Assembly (NCBI RefSeq): GCF_012349115.1
Contig: NZ_PQIG01000068.1
Span: forward strand, 1-64,000
Reading direction: 5' to 3'
Source: Rhizobium ruizarguesonis
GTDB taxonomy: Bacteria > Pseudomonadota > Alphaproteobacteria > Rhizobiales > Rhizobiaceae
DNA length: 64,000 nt
Part shown: positions 17,400-25,898 of the stretch, piece by piece
Position numbering within the stretch: position 1 is the stretch's first letter
How the letters are laid out: every line of letters begins with the position of its first letter
Notes under the pieces: generated by a model
Told to the model about the DNA's origin: nothing
What the model saw: the letters and a program-made list of their open reading frames with translations, nothing else
Databases searched by the model: none
Program-made: the position numbers and the translations under genes

Positions 17400-19862
17400 T
17401 CAATCCGCCGACTGGCAGGAATACAGGTCGTAGAACCGAAACTCCGGAAGCGCGCCACGATCAAGCGGCCGTGCCGGGGTAAAGGTGATGCGGCGGCTCT
17501 CGCCGGCCGCAAGATCGAAGGCGTTGTCGGAATATTTGCCGTCCGTCTCGGTCTCGATCATCACAAAAAGCGCAAGTCCTTTCGCGGTGACGTTGATGTC
17601 GACGGAGCCATTCTCCTCGACATATTCGTGGGTAACAGCAAGCCCCGCGGGCTCCAGCTCCAACGCCTTGTAGGTGCCGTTGACGTAATGCCCCTCGCCA
17701 CCCATGCCGTTCGAGGCGGTGAACTGCCAGGCAAGCAGCGTTCCCTCGGGAATATCGGAAACGTCGATGCTCGCGGCAGTGACGGCCGCATCCGGCGAAC
17801 ATATGGCCTGCACGTCCTTGAGGTGCCGGCGTTCGCCCTTCGTCGTCAGGACCGAGATCGAAAGGTCGACGCTGACATCGGCAAGCGTGTCGTTGACAAG
17901 CGAGAAACGGATCGTTTTTCCGTCGTCGGAAGGAATGGCCGCGACCGCGACCGGCTGGAAGAAGCGCTTGACGAGATAGTGCATCGCCTTCCAGCGGCCG
18001 CCATAGTCGAGGCTCGACCAGGAGGCGACCGGCCAGGTGTCGTTGAGCTGCCAGTAGATCGTGCCCATGCAATGGGGTTTGAGCGACCGCCAGTATTCCA
18101 CCGCTGTCTTGATCGCCAGCCCCTGCTGGATCTGGCTGAGATAGACGAAGTTCGGGAAATCCTTGGGGAAGCGGAAATAGCGGAACATCGTGGCGGCGAT
18201 GCGCTCGTTGCCGCCGGCATTCTTCTGGTGCAGTTCCATGACCGGGGAAGCGACATTCATGTCCTTCGCCTCGGCATAGGTCTTGATGACGGGCAGCGAG
18301 GTATAGGACTGGAAGCCGAATTCCGAGCAGAAGCGTGGACGCACCGAGCGATAATTGTCGAACGACTTGTTCTCGTGCCAGACCGACCAGTAATGCATGT
18401 CGCCGGACCCGTCGGCATGCCAGGCATCGCCGAAATCGAGATAGCCGGACGCCGGGCTCGACGGCCACCAGAGCGCGCCGGGAAGCGCCTTCTTCACCGC
18501 CTGCTCGATGGTGCGGTTGAGGCGATCATAGGAGACGAGATAGCGGTCGCGGTCCTTCCTCGATTCCTCGAACCAGGTCAGCGCCCCGACCAGCTCGTTG
18601 TCGCCGCACCAGAGCGCGATCGAGGCATGCGAGGAGAGCCGGCGCACCTGGTAATCGACCTCGATCGTTACATTGTCGAGGAAGTCCTCGGTCGAGGGGT
18701 AGAGGTTGCAGGCGAACATGAAGTCCTGCCAGACCATGAGGCCCAGCCGGTCGCAGAGATCGTAGAAATGATCCTGCTCGTAGAAGCCGCCGCCCCACAC
18801 GCGGATCATGTTCATATTGGCGGCTTTGGCCGATTGCAGCAGATCCTCGGTCTTCTCAGGCGAAGACAGCGAAAACAGCGCGTCGGCCGGGATCCAGTTG
18901 GCGCCGCGGCAGAAGATCTCGCGGCCGTTGACCTTGAAGGCGAAGCGGCTGCCTGATGCATCCGGCGTGGTGATCAGCTCGACGGTGCGAAGGCCGATCT
19001 GCTTGGTCACCTCATCGGTCGGCAATTCGACGGAAAGCCTGTAGAGCGCCTGCTCGCCGCTGCTGGAGGGCCACCAGAGGCGTGGATTGTCGATATGGAA
19101 GAGGTGGTTGACATGGGTCTCGCCGTTGACGCCGACATCCAGGCGCACGCGCTCGCCGTCGAGCTCGAAATAGACCTGGGCAATGTCTGGTCCCTTGGAA
19201 AACAGCGTCGCCGTCACTTTAAGGTCGACCGAGCCGTCGTTATTGTGGGTCTGGCGGGTGACCACATGTTCGATGCGCGCGGTTTCGAGCTTCTTCAGCG
19301 CGATCGTCCCGTAAAGGCCGAGCGGGGCAATGGCGATGTTCCAGTCCCAGCCGAAATGGCATTGAGGCTTGCGCAGCATGTTGCCGTCGGGGATTGGCGA
19401 ATTACCGGTACTGTAGGGAATGTAGAACGGCTGCTGCTTCTGTCGCGCAGCGCCGACGGCAATGTTGGAGGCAAAGACGATGCGGATACTGTTGTCGCCT
19501 GATTTCAGCATGCTGGAGACATCAGGCCGGTAGCGGCGGAAGCTGTTATCGGCTTCGAGCGCCAGGAAGCCGTTGACGTGGACGCTGGCGACCGTGTCGA
19601 GATAGTCGATATCGAGATACCAGTCGCCCTCGACCTCCTGAAGCGTGAAGCTGCGCTCGACCGCCCATTCGCGCTCGGCGACCCACTGCACCTTTTCCTC
19701 GTTGCGGCCGAAATAGGGATCGGGGACCAATCCTGCCCGGTGCAGAGCCGTGTGCACGTCGCCCGGCAGCATGATCGCGGTGCGGATCTCGCCGTCGACG
19801 GAGGCGAGCTGCCACGAACCGGAAAGGTCGATGTTGAAACCGTTCTTCGGCAAGGATGTCAT
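17400..19862 (-). CDS. Glycoside hydrolase family 2 beta-mannosidase
   Basis: An 820-residue enzyme with the GH2 order: N-terminal sugar-binding jelly roll, immunoglobulin-like domain, TIM barrel and C-terminal beta domains. The mannosidase-type catalytic residues are seen by eye: acid/base Glu423 in CGDNE and nucleophile Glu514 in SEFGFQS. Other mannosidase markers are FCRGANWIPADA, RVWGGGFYE and YWQLNDTWPV. No signal peptide, so it acts on imported oligosaccharides in the cytosol. It lies downstream of an oligosaccharide ABC importer, supporting uptake of mannosides. Of two in-frame ATGs, the one at 19862 has better spacing from AGGA. Confidence 0.92.
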   Translation of the reverse strand: MTSLPKNGFNIDLSGSWQLASVDGEIRTAIMLPGDVHTALHRAGLVPDPYFGRNEEKVQWVAEREWAVERSFTLQEVEGDWYLDIDYLDTVASVHVNGFLALEADNSFRRYRPDVSSMLKSGDNSIRIVFASNIAVGAARQKQQPFYIPYSTGNSPIPDGNMLRKPQCHFGWDWNIAIAPLGLYGTIALKKLETARIEHVVTRQTHNNDGSVDLKVTATLFSKGPDIAQVYFELDGERVRLDVGVNGETHVNHLFHIDNPRLWWPSSSGEQALYRLSVELPTDEVTKQIGLRTVELITTPDASGSRFAFKVNGREIFCRGANWIPADALFSLSSPEKTEDLLQSAKAANMNMIRVWGGGFYEQDHFYDLCDRLGLMVWQDFMFACNLYPSTEDFLDNVTIEVDYQVRRLSSHASIALWCGDNELVGALTWFEESRKDRDRYLVSYDRLNRTIEQAVKKALPGALWWPSSPASGYLDFGDAWHADGSGDMHYWSVWHENKSFDNYRSVRPRFCSEFGFQSYTSLPVIKTYAEAKDMNVASPVMELHQKNAGGNERIAATMFRYFRFPKDFPNFVYLSQIQQGLAIKTAVEYWRSLKPHCMGTIYWQLNDTWPVASWSSLDYGGRWKAMHYLVKRFFQPVAVAAIPSDDGKTIRFSLVNDTLADVSVDLSISVLTTKGERRHLKDVQAICSPDAAVTAASIDVSDIPEGTLLAWQFTASNGMGGEGHYVNGTYKALELEPAGLAVTHEYVEENGSVDINVTAKGLALFVMIETETDGKYSDNAFDLAAGESRRITFTPARPLDRGALPEFRFYDLYSCQSAD

Positions 19863-19986
19863 AGTCATATCCTGATCGGACCGCTCCTGGGAATCGCCGG
19901 ACAAGCCGGACCGCGGCCGAATTTGGCTGGCCTGATGGCCGATTGGAAATAGGGCGGCGCCATTTCGGCCCCGCCCGCAGAACCTT

Positions 19987-21078
19987 CTAGAGACGCAGCT
20001 CGCTTTCGGCGTCGAAGACTGAGGCGACCGTCATGTCGAAGCTGAGCTTCACCTTGGCTCCGACGTTGAAGCGGCGTGCGCCGTTGACACGTACCGACAT
20101 CGTGTGACCGGCATGTTTCAGCCACAGCAGATTGTCCGCACCCATCGGCTCCTCGATATCGACGGTGGCGTCATGTTCTTCGCCGCCGGTATTCTCGTTG
20201 ACCTTGATGTGTTCTGGACGAACGCCGAGCACCACCTTGCGGCCGGGCTGCAGCGTCTCGCTGGCGTCGTAGGCAGCGAGCGAGAAAATGACGCCGTTGG
20301 CCGAAAAGGCAATGCCGTCGCCTGATTTGACCAGCTCGCCGTGCAGGAAATTCATCGACGGCGAACCGATGAAGCCGGCGACGAACAGATTGCGCGGCCT
20401 GTTGTAGATTGTCGTCGGATCGTCGAGCTGCTGGATGATGCCGCTCTTCATGATGGCGATGCGGTCGGCAAGCGTCAGCGCCTCGATCTGGTCGTGGGTG
20501 ACGTAGATCATCGTGTTCTTCAGCGACTGGTGCAGGCGCTTGATCTCGACGCGCAGCTCCGAGCGGAGTTTGGCGTCGAGATTGGATAGCGGCTCGTCGA
20601 ACAGGAAGACGTCGACATCGCGCACCAGTGCCCGGCCGATCGCAACGCGCTGGCGCTGGCCGCCGGAAAGCTCGGCCGGCTTGCGTTTCAGGAGCGGCTG
20701 AATCTGCAGGATTTCGGAGGCGCGCGCCACCCGCTTGTCGATCTCTGCCTGCGGCACCTTGGCGACGCGAAGACCGAAGGACAGGTTCTTCTCGACGGTC
20801 ATCTGCGGATAGAGCGCATAGGACTGGAACACCATGCCGATGCCGCGGTCCTTTGGCTCTTCCCAGGTAACGTTCTTGCCCTTGATGAAGATCTGCCCTT
20901 CCGAGGCATCGAGCAGGCCGGCGATGCAATTGAGCAAGGTCGACTTGCCGCAGCCGGACGAGCCGAGCAGCACGAGGAATTCACCGTCGTTGATGTCGAG
21001 ATTGAGATCCTTCAGCACGCTGACCGCGCCGAAATTCAGGGATAGATCCTTGATGGAGACGCTTGCATTCATATTCAT
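19987..21078 (-). CDS. Carbohydrate ABC importer ATPase (UgpC/MsmK type)
   Basis: A 363-residue ATPase of the CUT1 sugar importers. Walker A is GSSGCGKST (residues 38-46), the signature is LSGGQRQRVAIGRAL, Walker B is VFLFDEPLSNLDA, and the switch His is in THDQIEALTLADR. After residue 240 come the regulatory OB folds (TOBE) typical of MalK-like subunits, ending with GVRPEHIKV and a final beta domain. It supplies energy for the two permeases encoded just upstream. ATG at 21078, four bases after the permease stop, with AAGGG eight bases before it. Confidence 0.92.
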   Translation of the reverse strand: MNMNASVSIKDLSLNFGAVSVLKDLNLDINDGEFLVLLGSSGCGKSTLLNCIAGLLDASEGQIFIKGKNVTWEEPKDRGIGMVFQSYALYPQMTVEKNLSFGLRVAKVPQAEIDKRVARASEILQIQPLLKRKPAELSGGQRQRVAIGRALVRDVDVFLFDEPLSNLDAKLRSELRVEIKRLHQSLKNTMIYVTHDQIEALTLADRIAIMKSGIIQQLDDPTTIYNRPRNLFVAGFIGSPSMNFLHGELVKSGDGIAFSANGVIFSLAAYDASETLQPGRKVVLGVRPEHIKVNENTGGEEHDATVDIEEPMGADNLLWLKHAGHTMSVRVNGARRFNVGAKVKLSFDMTVASVFDAESELRL

Positions 21079-21082
21079 GAGA

Positions 21083-22027
21083 TCAACCCTTCACTGCGCC
21101 GGCGGCGATGCCGCGGACGAAAAGCCGTCCCGACACGAAGTAGACGATGAGCGGCACGAGACCCGTCAGGATCGTTGCCGCCATGTTGACGTTGTATTCC
21201 TTCACGCCCTGGACGGAATTGACGATGTTGTTGAGCTGCACGGTCATCGGATAGGTATCCGGCCGGGTGAAGACCACGCCGAACAGGAAGTCGTTCCAGA
21301 TGCCGGTCACCTGCAGGATCATCGCGACCACGAAGATCGGCAGCGACATCGGCAGCATAATCCGCAGGAAGATTTGCCAGAAGCCCGCCCCGTCGACACG
21401 CGCCGCCTTGAACAGTTCCTCCGGCAGCGACACGAAATAATTGCGGAAGAGCAGCGTCAGGATCGGCATGCCGAAGATCGAATGCACGATGACGAGGCCG
21501 GTCAGCGTGCCATAGATGCCGATTTCGCGCAGGATGATGACGATCGGATAGATCATCACCTGATAGGGAATGAATGCGCCGATGATGAGGATCGAGAAGA
21601 AAAGCTCAGAGCCCCTGAAGCGCCAGTTTGCCAGCGCGTAGCCGTTCACCGAGGCTATCGCGATCGAGATGATGACCGACGGCACCGTGATGCGCACCGA
21701 ATTCCAGAAACCCCGCGACAGGCCATCGCAGTTGAGCCCGGTACAGGCCTGCGCCCAGGCTTTCACCCAGGGTTCGAAGGTGATCTCCACCGGCGGCGAA
21801 AAGATGTTGCCGAGCCGGATTTCCGGCATGCCCTTCAGCGAAGTCACCACCATCACATAGAGCGGCAGCAGATAGTAAAGCGCTGCGACGATCAGCGTGC
21901 CGTAGAGCATGATGTTGCGCGCCGACAGTGCCGGGCGTGGCCGGGGGCCGCTGGGGCCTTCGGCGAGTTTAGCCCCGACGGCGTCGATGCCGGCAGCGGT
22001 GGTGTTGAGAGTTCCTACTTCAGCCAC
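21083..22027 (-). CDS. Carbohydrate ABC importer permease (MalG type)
   Basis: A 314-residue inner-membrane permease with six membrane segments and the EAA loop facing the ATPase (EELFKAARVDGAGFWQIFLRIMLPMSLP). Cytosolic N-terminus of about 35 residues. It starts at a GTG (22025-22027) with a GGAGG eight bases upstream and overlaps the previous permease gene by eight bases. It is part of the CUT1-type importer in the mannoside operon. Confidence 0.92.
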   Translation of the reverse strand: MAEVGTLNTTAAGIDAVGAKLAEGPSGPRPRPALSARNIMLYGTLIVAALYYLLPLYVMVVTSLKGMPEIRLGNIFSPPVEITFEPWVKAWAQACTGLNCDGLSRGFWNSVRITVPSVIISIAIASVNGYALANWRFRGSELFFSILIIGAFIPYQVMIYPIVIILREIGIYGTLTGLVIVHSIFGMPILTLLFRNYFVSLPEELFKAARVDGAGFWQIFLRIMLPMSLPIFVVAMILQVTGIWNDFLFGVVFTRPDTYPMTVQLNNIVNSVQGVKEYNVNMAATILTGLVPLIVYFVSGRLFVRGIAAGAVKG

Positions 22028-22925
22028 GCTTGCGCCCTCCGCCGAATTCCAGATAGGCCCACGGAACGATGATGATCGCGACTGTGACGAGCATCATGGT
22101 CGAGGCAGCAAAGCCCTGCCCCAGGTTCTGCGCCTGGAACATGTAGTCGTAGACATATTTCGCCGGCACTTCCGACGAGATGCCCGGTCCGCCCGATGTC
22201 TGCGCGACCACGAGGTCGTAGACCTTGACGATGCCGGAGGCGATGATCACGATCGTCGTGATAAAGACCGGCCGCATCATCGGGATCACGATGAAGAGAT
22301 AGGTCCTCCACATCGGAATGCCGTCCACGCGCGCCGCTTTCCAGATATCCTCGTCGATCCCACGCAGGCCGGCAAGCATCAGGCACATGACGAGACCCGT
22401 TCCCTGCCACAGCGCCGCGATCAGAATGCCGTAGATGACGATTTCAGGCGTATAGAGCGGATTGAAGGTGAAGCTCGTCCACCCGATCGAGCGCACCACC
22501 GCCTGAATGCCGAAATCGGGATTCAGAACCCATTGCCAGACGAGGCCTGTCACGATGAAGGACAGCGCGAAAGGATAGAGAAAGATGGTGCGGAAGGTGT
22601 TTTCGAAGCGGATTTTCTGGTCCATCAGCGCCGCGAGCATGAAACCGATGACCAGGCTGAAGATCAGCGAGAGGATGCCGTAGACAGCCAGATTCTCGAT
22701 CGCCGTCACCCAGCGTGGTGCCGCCCAGAGGCGCTGGTACTGATCGAAGCCGACAAAGCTCAACCGCGGAAGGAGCTTGGAATTGGTGAAAGAATAAAAG
22801 ACCGTCCAAAACGTGCCGCCGACAAAGATCACCAGCGCTGTCAGGATCATCGGGATAGACGCAATCTTGGCATTCAGATTGCGCAGTAACTTGTTTGGCC
22901 GGCCTGCTCGCGCTTGACCCGTCAT
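22020..22925 (-). CDS. Carbohydrate ABC importer permease (MalF type)
   Basis: A 301-residue permease with six membrane segments and the EAA loop EDIWKAARVDGIPMWRTYLFIVIPMMRP. It forms the transmembrane channel with the MalG-type subunit encoded next. The ATG at 22923-22925 is eight bases from GGAG; an in-frame GTG two codons upstream is too close to the ribosome site. Confidence 0.92.
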   Translation of the reverse strand: MTGQARAGRPNKLLRNLNAKIASIPMILTALVIFVGGTFWTVFYSFTNSKLLPRLSFVGFDQYQRLWAAPRWVTAIENLAVYGILSLIFSLVIGFMLAALMDQKIRFENTFRTIFLYPFALSFIVTGLVWQWVLNPDFGIQAVVRSIGWTSFTFNPLYTPEIVIYGILIAALWQGTGLVMCLMLAGLRGIDEDIWKAARVDGIPMWRTYLFIVIPMMRPVFITTIVIIASGIVKVYDLVVAQTSGGPGISSEVPAKYVYDYMFQAQNLGQGFAASTMMLVTVAIIIVPWAYLEFGGGRKRG

Positions 22926-23108
22926 AAACACTTCTCCTCAATCGCAACTGCGACAACTAACAGAACGGCAAGGCGCCGCCTGTCGTCTCCACCTCTGAAA
23001 CCTGCTGAAGATACCAGAGAGACGCCGCCGCCCGCCGGACCATCACCGACCGTCCGGAACGATCCGGCCCCGATGGGAGCCGGACCGCAAGGGCAGCAAA
23101 TCTGCTGA
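22926..23108 (-). repeat. Gap with stem-loop between binding protein and permease genes
   Basis: 183 bases separating the solute-binding protein stop from the first permease. On the minus strand, CCGGCTCCCATCGGGGCCGG (about 23065-23084) can form a GC-rich stem with no T-run. Such stems after binding protein genes commonly stabilise the upstream mRNA segment so the binding protein is made in excess; that role is an inference here. Confidence 0.4.
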
Positions 23109-24344
23109 TCAGTCAGCAGAAGCGATGATCCCGGCGAAACGCTTCTGAGCGTCTTCCGGCGTCATCGACGGATTGGCGAAGAATTCGGAGAAAAGGTCTT
23201 CCTTCTGCTTCTGGCTGTCGGCCGAAAGCAGCTGGTCGGTGCCTTGGATCACGTTGCCCTTGGCCAGGATGTCGAGACCCTTCTTCATGCAGTCGTTGGC
23301 GGCAGCGAGATCGACGTCGCCGCGAACCGGCAGCGAACCCTTCTTCAGGTTAAAGGCAACCTGGGTCTTGGGATCGAGCAGGGTCTTGGCAAGCACCGCC
23401 TGCGCCTTGGACTTTTCTTCGTCCTTCAGCAGCGGGAAGTAGAAGGCGTCGCCGCCCGTCGAGATGATCTCGTTCACGCCGAGGCCCGGCAGGCAGGTAT
23501 AGTCGGTACCGGCCTTCTGACCGGCGAGCGCGAACTCACCCTGTGCCCAGTCGCCCATGATCTGGCCGCCGGCCTTGCCTGTGATGACAAGGTTGGTGGC
23601 CTGGTTCCAATCCTGAACGTTGCTGCCTTTGGCCATGCGCCGAGCATCGTCGGCCGCCTTGAACACCTTGGCGATTTCGGGACCGGCGGCAACTTCCGCA
23701 TCCTTGTCCTTGAAGACCTTGTTGAAGGTATCCTTGCCGGCGACCGCGACCATCAGCACGTCGAAAGCGCCTGTCGCCTGCCACGGCTGACCGCCGACGG
23801 CGAGCGGAATGATGCCGGCCTTTTCGAGAGCCGGAGCCGCAGCGACGAACTCATCCCAGTTCTTCGGAACCTCGACACCGGCCTTCTTGAAGGCGGCGTT
23901 CGAAAGCCACAGCCACTGCCAGGAGTGGATGTTGACGGGAGCGCAGTAGATCTTGCCGTCGATGGTGCAGGAATCGAGCAGGCTCGACGGACGAATGATA
24001 TCCTTCCAGTGCTCGGCGGTCGCCACATCGGTCAGGTCGCGCATAAGGCCGGCCTGAACGAGTTCCTCGGCCTGGCGGCCATGGTTGAACTGAGTGGCGC
24101 CCATTGGATCGCCGCCAGTGATGCGGCTGATCATGATCGGACGGGCAGTGCCGCCGGAACCGGCGATAGCACCGTCGACCCAGTGGTTGCCGGTGGCGTC
24201 GAATGCCTTTGCCAACTCGGCGACGGCAGCGGATTCGCCGCCCGAAGTCCACCAGTGCGTGACTTCGAGATCGGTGGCGTTGGCGCCGCCGAACGGAAGC
24301 GCGACCGAGGCGGCAAGCACGGCCGCCAATATACGGATTTTCAT
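23109..24344 (-). CDS. Extracellular sugar-binding protein of ABC importer
   Basis: A 411-residue periplasmic solute-binding protein of the CUT1 family. The N-terminal 23 residues form a Sec signal peptide ending GGANA. The mature protein begins TDLEVTHWWTSGGE, typical of family 1 sugar-binding proteins, and includes two Cys pairs (SCTIDGKIYC; YTCLPG and NDC). It delivers the sugar to the two permeases encoded downstream. First gene of the operon, with GGAG five bases before the ATG. The mannosidase downstream suggests a mannose-containing oligosaccharide, although the ligand is not shown by the sequence. Confidence 0.92.
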   Translation of the reverse strand: MKIRILAAVLAASVALPFGGANATDLEVTHWWTSGGESAAVAELAKAFDATGNHWVDGAIAGSGGTARPIMISRITGGDPMGATQFNHGRQAEELVQAGLMRDLTDVATAEHWKDIIRPSSLLDSCTIDGKIYCAPVNIHSWQWLWLSNAAFKKAGVEVPKNWDEFVAAAPALEKAGIIPLAVGGQPWQATGAFDVLMVAVAGKDTFNKVFKDKDAEVAAGPEIAKVFKAADDARRMAKGSNVQDWNQATNLVITGKAGGQIMGDWAQGEFALAGQKAGTDYTCLPGLGVNEIISTGGDAFYFPLLKDEEKSKAQAVLAKTLLDPKTQVAFNLKKGSLPVRGDVDLAAANDCMKKGLDILAKGNVIQGTDQLLSADSQKQKEDLFSEFFANPSMTPEDAQKRFAGIIASAD

Positions 24345-24385
24345 GAGTTCTCCTCCCTCACTGAAACGTTGCCGGAAAAACTTAG

Positions 24386-24399
24386 ATCAATCGATTTCT
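24386..24399. promoter_or_regulatory. Candidate LacI-family operator
   Basis: ATCAATCGATTTCT contains the AAnCGnTTnC core common to LacI/GalR operators, with CG at the centre. It lies 42 bases before the binding-protein start, a position suited to repression by the divergent LacI-type regulator. Confidence 0.4.
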
Positions 24400-24482
24400 C
24401 CACGCAACTGTCCGCAGGCAAATTTTTCCGCGATAACGAGAATTGCTACTTTTGGCTGTTTCCATCAGAGGCGCCGCATCCC

Positions 24483-24498
24483 CTGAAGCGATATTCAG
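24483..24498. promoter_or_regulatory. Inverted repeat CTGAA-N6-TTCAG
   Basis: A five-base perfect inverted repeat within the divergent control region. It lacks the CG centre of a LacI operator but could bind another dimeric regulator or be a second half-site. Confidence 0.2.
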
Positions 24499-24797
24499 TC
24501 GGCCGTTCTCGCACATGCGTTTTCAATTTATCTATTTGAATTTACATAATAATTTTACATGATAAATTTAGCAGAGCGATTTAGCCTCTTCGCAAACGCA
24601 AAAAAACAGAGCACGAATTGCCGATTCAACCTATGCGTATGATGCTGCAATGCACACAACAAAAAGCACTCGACATTTCTACTGTATCGTTACAGATTGC
24701 ATTCTTCAGGGAGGTGCGATTTTGGCATGCGGCGGGCTTACGACGCTGGAAAAAGCCTCTATAAGCGACACCAATTCGCGCAGGACGGCCTAAAGGG

Positions 24798-25841
24798 ATG
24801 GAAAACAAGGGAAATTTCGGGAACGCGGCATCGACGCCGGCAGCGCGCGAGCGCCCGACGTTGAAGACGATCGCCTTCATGACCGGCCTTGGCGTGACGA
24901 CGGTGTCGCGCGCGCTGAAGGATGCGCCGGATATTGGGGCGGAAACCAAGGAGCGGGTGCGCATGGTCGCCCGCCAGCTCGGCTACCAGCCGAACAGGGC
25001 AGGTGTGCGCCTGCGCACCGGCAAGACCAACGTCATCGCCCTCGTTCTCAGCATCGACGAGGAGATCATGGGCTTCTCGAGCCAGATGGTCTTCGGCATT
25101 TCCGAGGTGCTATCCGGCACGCCCTATCATATCGTCATCACGCCGCATTCCCACAGCAAGGACCCGATGCTGCCGGTTCGCTATATCCTCGATACCGGTT
25201 CGGCCGACGGCGTCATCATCTCCCGCATCGAGCCGGACGATCCGCGCGTGCGGCTGCTGAGCGAGCGCGGCATGCCCTTTGCCACGCATGGGCGCACCGA
25301 TGCGGGCTTGACGCACCCCTTCCACGATTTCGACAACGAGGCCTTCGCGCATCAAGCGGTGGAAAGGCTCGTCAAGCGCGGCCGGCGCCGCATCGCCCTG
25401 CTGCAGCCGCCGAGCAAGCTCACCTACTACGCCCATATCCGCATCGGCTTCCAGACCGGCCTGCATGATTACGGCGCCGAGGAAGTGCCGCTACGCGTCA
25501 ACACCGACGCACCGCTCGCCGACATCCGCGACATCGTCGAGGTGATGATGCGCTCGGGCAACGCCCCCGACGGCATCGTCTGTTCGGCCGGCAGTGCTGC
25601 AATCGCCGTCAATGCCGGCATCGAGGCCGCCGGCAAGGCGCTCGGCCGCGATCTCGACATGGTTTCCAAGCAATCGGTGCCCATCCTGAACTGGATCCGC
25701 CCCGAGATCATCACCGCGCAGGAAGACGTGCGCCAAGCCGGCCGCGAAATGGCAAAAGCCGTCATCGCACGCATCGACGGCGTCGAACCGGAACTGCTGC
25801 AGAGCGTAAGCCAGCCGACCTGGCCGGAGAGCGGCAGGTAG
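24798..25841 (+). CDS. LacI family transcriptional regulator
   Basis: A 347-residue repressor-type regulator. After a 17-residue N-terminal tail, the LacI helix-turn-helix and hinge lie at about residues 20-75 ([26 protein letters not shown], then [26 protein letters not shown]), followed by a periplasmic-binding-like effector domain. It resembles AglR-type regulators of rhizobial oligosaccharide operons. Divergent orientation from the importer/mannosidase operon strongly suggests that it controls it in response to the imported sugar or a breakdown product. Confidence 0.9.
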   Translation: MENKGNFGNAASTPAARERPTLKTIAFMTGLGVTTVSRALKDAPDIGAETKERVRMVARQLGYQPNRAGVRLRTGKTNVIALVLSIDEEIMGFSSQMVFGISEVLSGTPYHIVITPHSHSKDPMLPVRYILDTGSADGVIISRIEPDDPRVRLLSERGMPFATHGRTDAGLTHPFHDFDNEAFAHQAVERLVKRGRRRIALLQPPSKLTYYAHIRIGFQTGLHDYGAEEVPLRVNTDAPLADIRDIVEVMMRSGNAPDGIVCSAGSAAIAVNAGIEAAGKALGRDLDMVSKQSVPILNWIRPEIITAQEDVRQAGREMAKAVIARIDGVEPELLQSVSQPTWPESGR

Positions 25842-25898
25842 GCGGTCGGTTGAGGGAACGGACCGTCGGGCTCAAATCCGACGATCCGCTTTGGATCA

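Larger units (their letters stand above)
24345..24797. promoter_or_regulatory. Divergent control region of the mannoside operon and lacI-type gene
   Basis: 453 bases between divergent genes, notably AT-rich at about 24515-24575, where AATTTATC and GATAAATT form widely spaced inverted arms. It must hold both promoters. Two candidate operators are listed separately. No convincing gene is present; the minus-strand open frame across 24626-24964 overlaps the regulator start and has no family match I can see. Confidence 0.6.

Noticed and set aside
17364..18956. A 530-codon plus-strand open frame opposite the mannosidase gene
   Set aside because: A high-GC antisense shadow of the GH2 gene; charged, repetitive composition and no domain.
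24626..24964. A 112-codon minus-strand open frame overlapping the LacI gene start
   Set aside because: It is antisense to the well-supported regulator N-terminus and has no family features.
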